Source of the DNA: UMGS172 sp045648145
GTDB taxonomy: Bacteria > Bacillota > Clostridia > Oscillospirales > Acutalibacteraceae
Direction: 5' to 3'
DNA length: 31,719 bases
Assembly (NCBI GenBank): GCA_045648145.1
Contig: JAZRNK010000103.1
Coordinates: forward strand, 1-31,719
The notes below the pieces were generated by a model that had not been told where the DNA came from, did not search any database, and saw only the letters and a program-made list of their open reading frames with translations. Positions within the stretch are counted from its first letter, which is position 1; the number at the start of each line of letters is the position of its first letter. Positions 30,880 to 31,719 of the stretch are shown in pieces. The position numbers and the translations under genes are program-made.

Positions 30880-31719
30880 CTAAACTATTGCAACAACCGT
30901 TAAAGAAATAATAAACAAAACGGCTATTAAAACAATAATTCCAAGTATAAATGCAATGCACGAATCAACTGCCTTTATAAGCGAAGCCGCCTTTTCCTGA
31001 GATAATATTTCAGCCGTTGAAGAACAAAGCAGCAACGAAACACGCCACAAAATCAGCTCAATAATTACAGGAACAAAAATCAAAGTCAAAGCTATAACTG
31101 CATATATTGATGACGATGAAGATAAAACCTTTAAACAACCTCGCACCGTCGAAAACGCCTCACTCACTGCAGTTCCAACCACCGGCACGGTTGTTCCCAC
31201 AACAAACTTTGCGGTTTTTGCCGTCAAATTGTCGGCAGGCACACTAATAACCGTCTGTGCGCCCAAAATACCAAGCAAAATTGTCGAAACCAATGACAAA
31301 GTCCAGGTAGAAGCTTTTTTGACCGTTCGGTTTAAAGAGGATGTATTAACATCTGCCGAAACACTGCTGCTGATACCCAAAGCCAACTGAACACTTGTAA
31401 GCGGAACTATAAAGAAGGACACCAGGCCCGTTATAATTTCGCAGGTGGCTATCATAACGGTAGAAAAACCCGCCGCAGTTATCGCTTTGCCTCTTGAGCT
31501 TAAAATAGCGGCAAAAACGGGCACAAAAGCCACCATAAAAACACCCGACGCCTTTATTGCCGATATGCACGATTCAACCACCTCCACCGCAGGAATTACC
31601 GCCGCCGCAGTTATTCCGATAGACACGACGTATTCTACGGTTTTCTCGTTTTTAATAAAGCCGTTTGCAAGTGTGCTGAAAAGTAAAATCGCAAGAATTG
31701 AACACCCAACCGAAAACGG
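30880..31719 (-). CDS. spoIIIAE: Stage III sporulation protein AE, 5' end outside window
   Basis: The frame stays open from 31626 (a GTG sometimes taken as start) to the window edge, giving 279 residues. SpoIIIAE proteins are about 390-400 residues, so over 100 N-terminal residues lie outside. It is a polytopic membrane protein with repeated hydrophobic stretches (VFMVAFVPVFAAILSSRGKA, then VVGTAVSEAFSTVRGCLK and a long hydrophobic C-terminus) and resembles permease-like channel components. spoIIIAA-AD should lie upstream. Confidence 0.93.
   Translation of the reverse strand, partial: PFSVGCSILAILLFSTLANGFIKNEKTVEYVVSIGITAAAVIPAVEVVESCISAIKASGVFMVAFVPVFAAILSSRGKAITAAGFSTVMIATCEIITGLVSFFIVPLTSVQLALGISSSVSADVNTSSLNRTVKKASTWTLSLVSTILLGILGAQTVISVPADNLTAKTAKFVVGTTVPVVGTAVSEAFSTVRGCLKVLSSSSSIYAVIALTLIFVPVIIELILWRVSLLLCSSTAEILSQEKAASLIKAVDSCIAFILGIIVLIAVLFIISLTVVAIV

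Overview
The window looks like chromosome of a low-GC, endospore-forming member of the Clostridia, probably Oscillospiraceae (Ruminococcaceae)-like. This rests on the spoIIIA operon, the cotJABC spore-coat operon, a SpoIVFA/SpoIVFB-like pair, HPr with both His15 and Ser46, strong AGGAGG-type ribosome binding sites and consensus sigma-A promoters. No 16S rRNA gene or other direct taxonomic marker is present, so the family assignment is inference.

Left third (1-9.5 kb), accessory and visibly more AT-rich. A secreted-type protein cut by the window edge converges on a DUF1906-type glycoside-hydrolase-like gene. Next comes a tight minus-strand operon (7936 to 1375) that I regard as the most interesting feature. 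In transcription order it encodes a DeoR-type regulator, an NTP_transf_5-type nucleotidyltransferase, a thymidylate-kinase-like P-loop kinase, an acyl carrier protein, a BtrH-N-like acyltransferase, an AMP-forming acyl ligase, a CYTH/triphosphate-tunnel enzyme, a DNRLRE-like protein and, last before a strong terminator, a 46-residue peptide with an excellent ribosome binding site. The logic (activate an acyl group, load it on a carrier, transfer it; nucleotidyl chemistry alongside; a small peptide last) suggests an undescribed peptide- or small-molecule-tailoring pathway. It is followed by a Com-like zinc-ribbon gene and an Xre/ImmA-type pair with three operator-like direct repeats.

Middle (9.5-21.5 kb), mostly core. 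It holds cotJC-cotJB-cotJA; tRNA-Pro(GGG), whose 3' part and terminator are duplicated about 230 bp downstream around a hairpin-rich spacer; ptsH; the SRP/ribosome operon ylxM-ffh-rpsP-khpA-rimM-trmD; an orphan oligopeptide-binding lipoprotein followed by a 57-residue protein; asnS; a GH94-type phosphorylase; and tRNA-Leu(GAG).

Right third (21.5-31.7 kb), core and sporulation. It holds a DUF2344/TIGR03936 gene with its TIGR03960 radical-SAM partner; an M50 protease with an M23 partner (SpoIVFB/SpoIVFA-like); dut with a small membrane protein; a CE4 polysaccharide deacetylase; a DegV protein; an Asp23 protein; and spoIIIAH-AG-AF-AE, the last cut by the window edge. No intergenic stretch above 300 bases lacks an annotated element.
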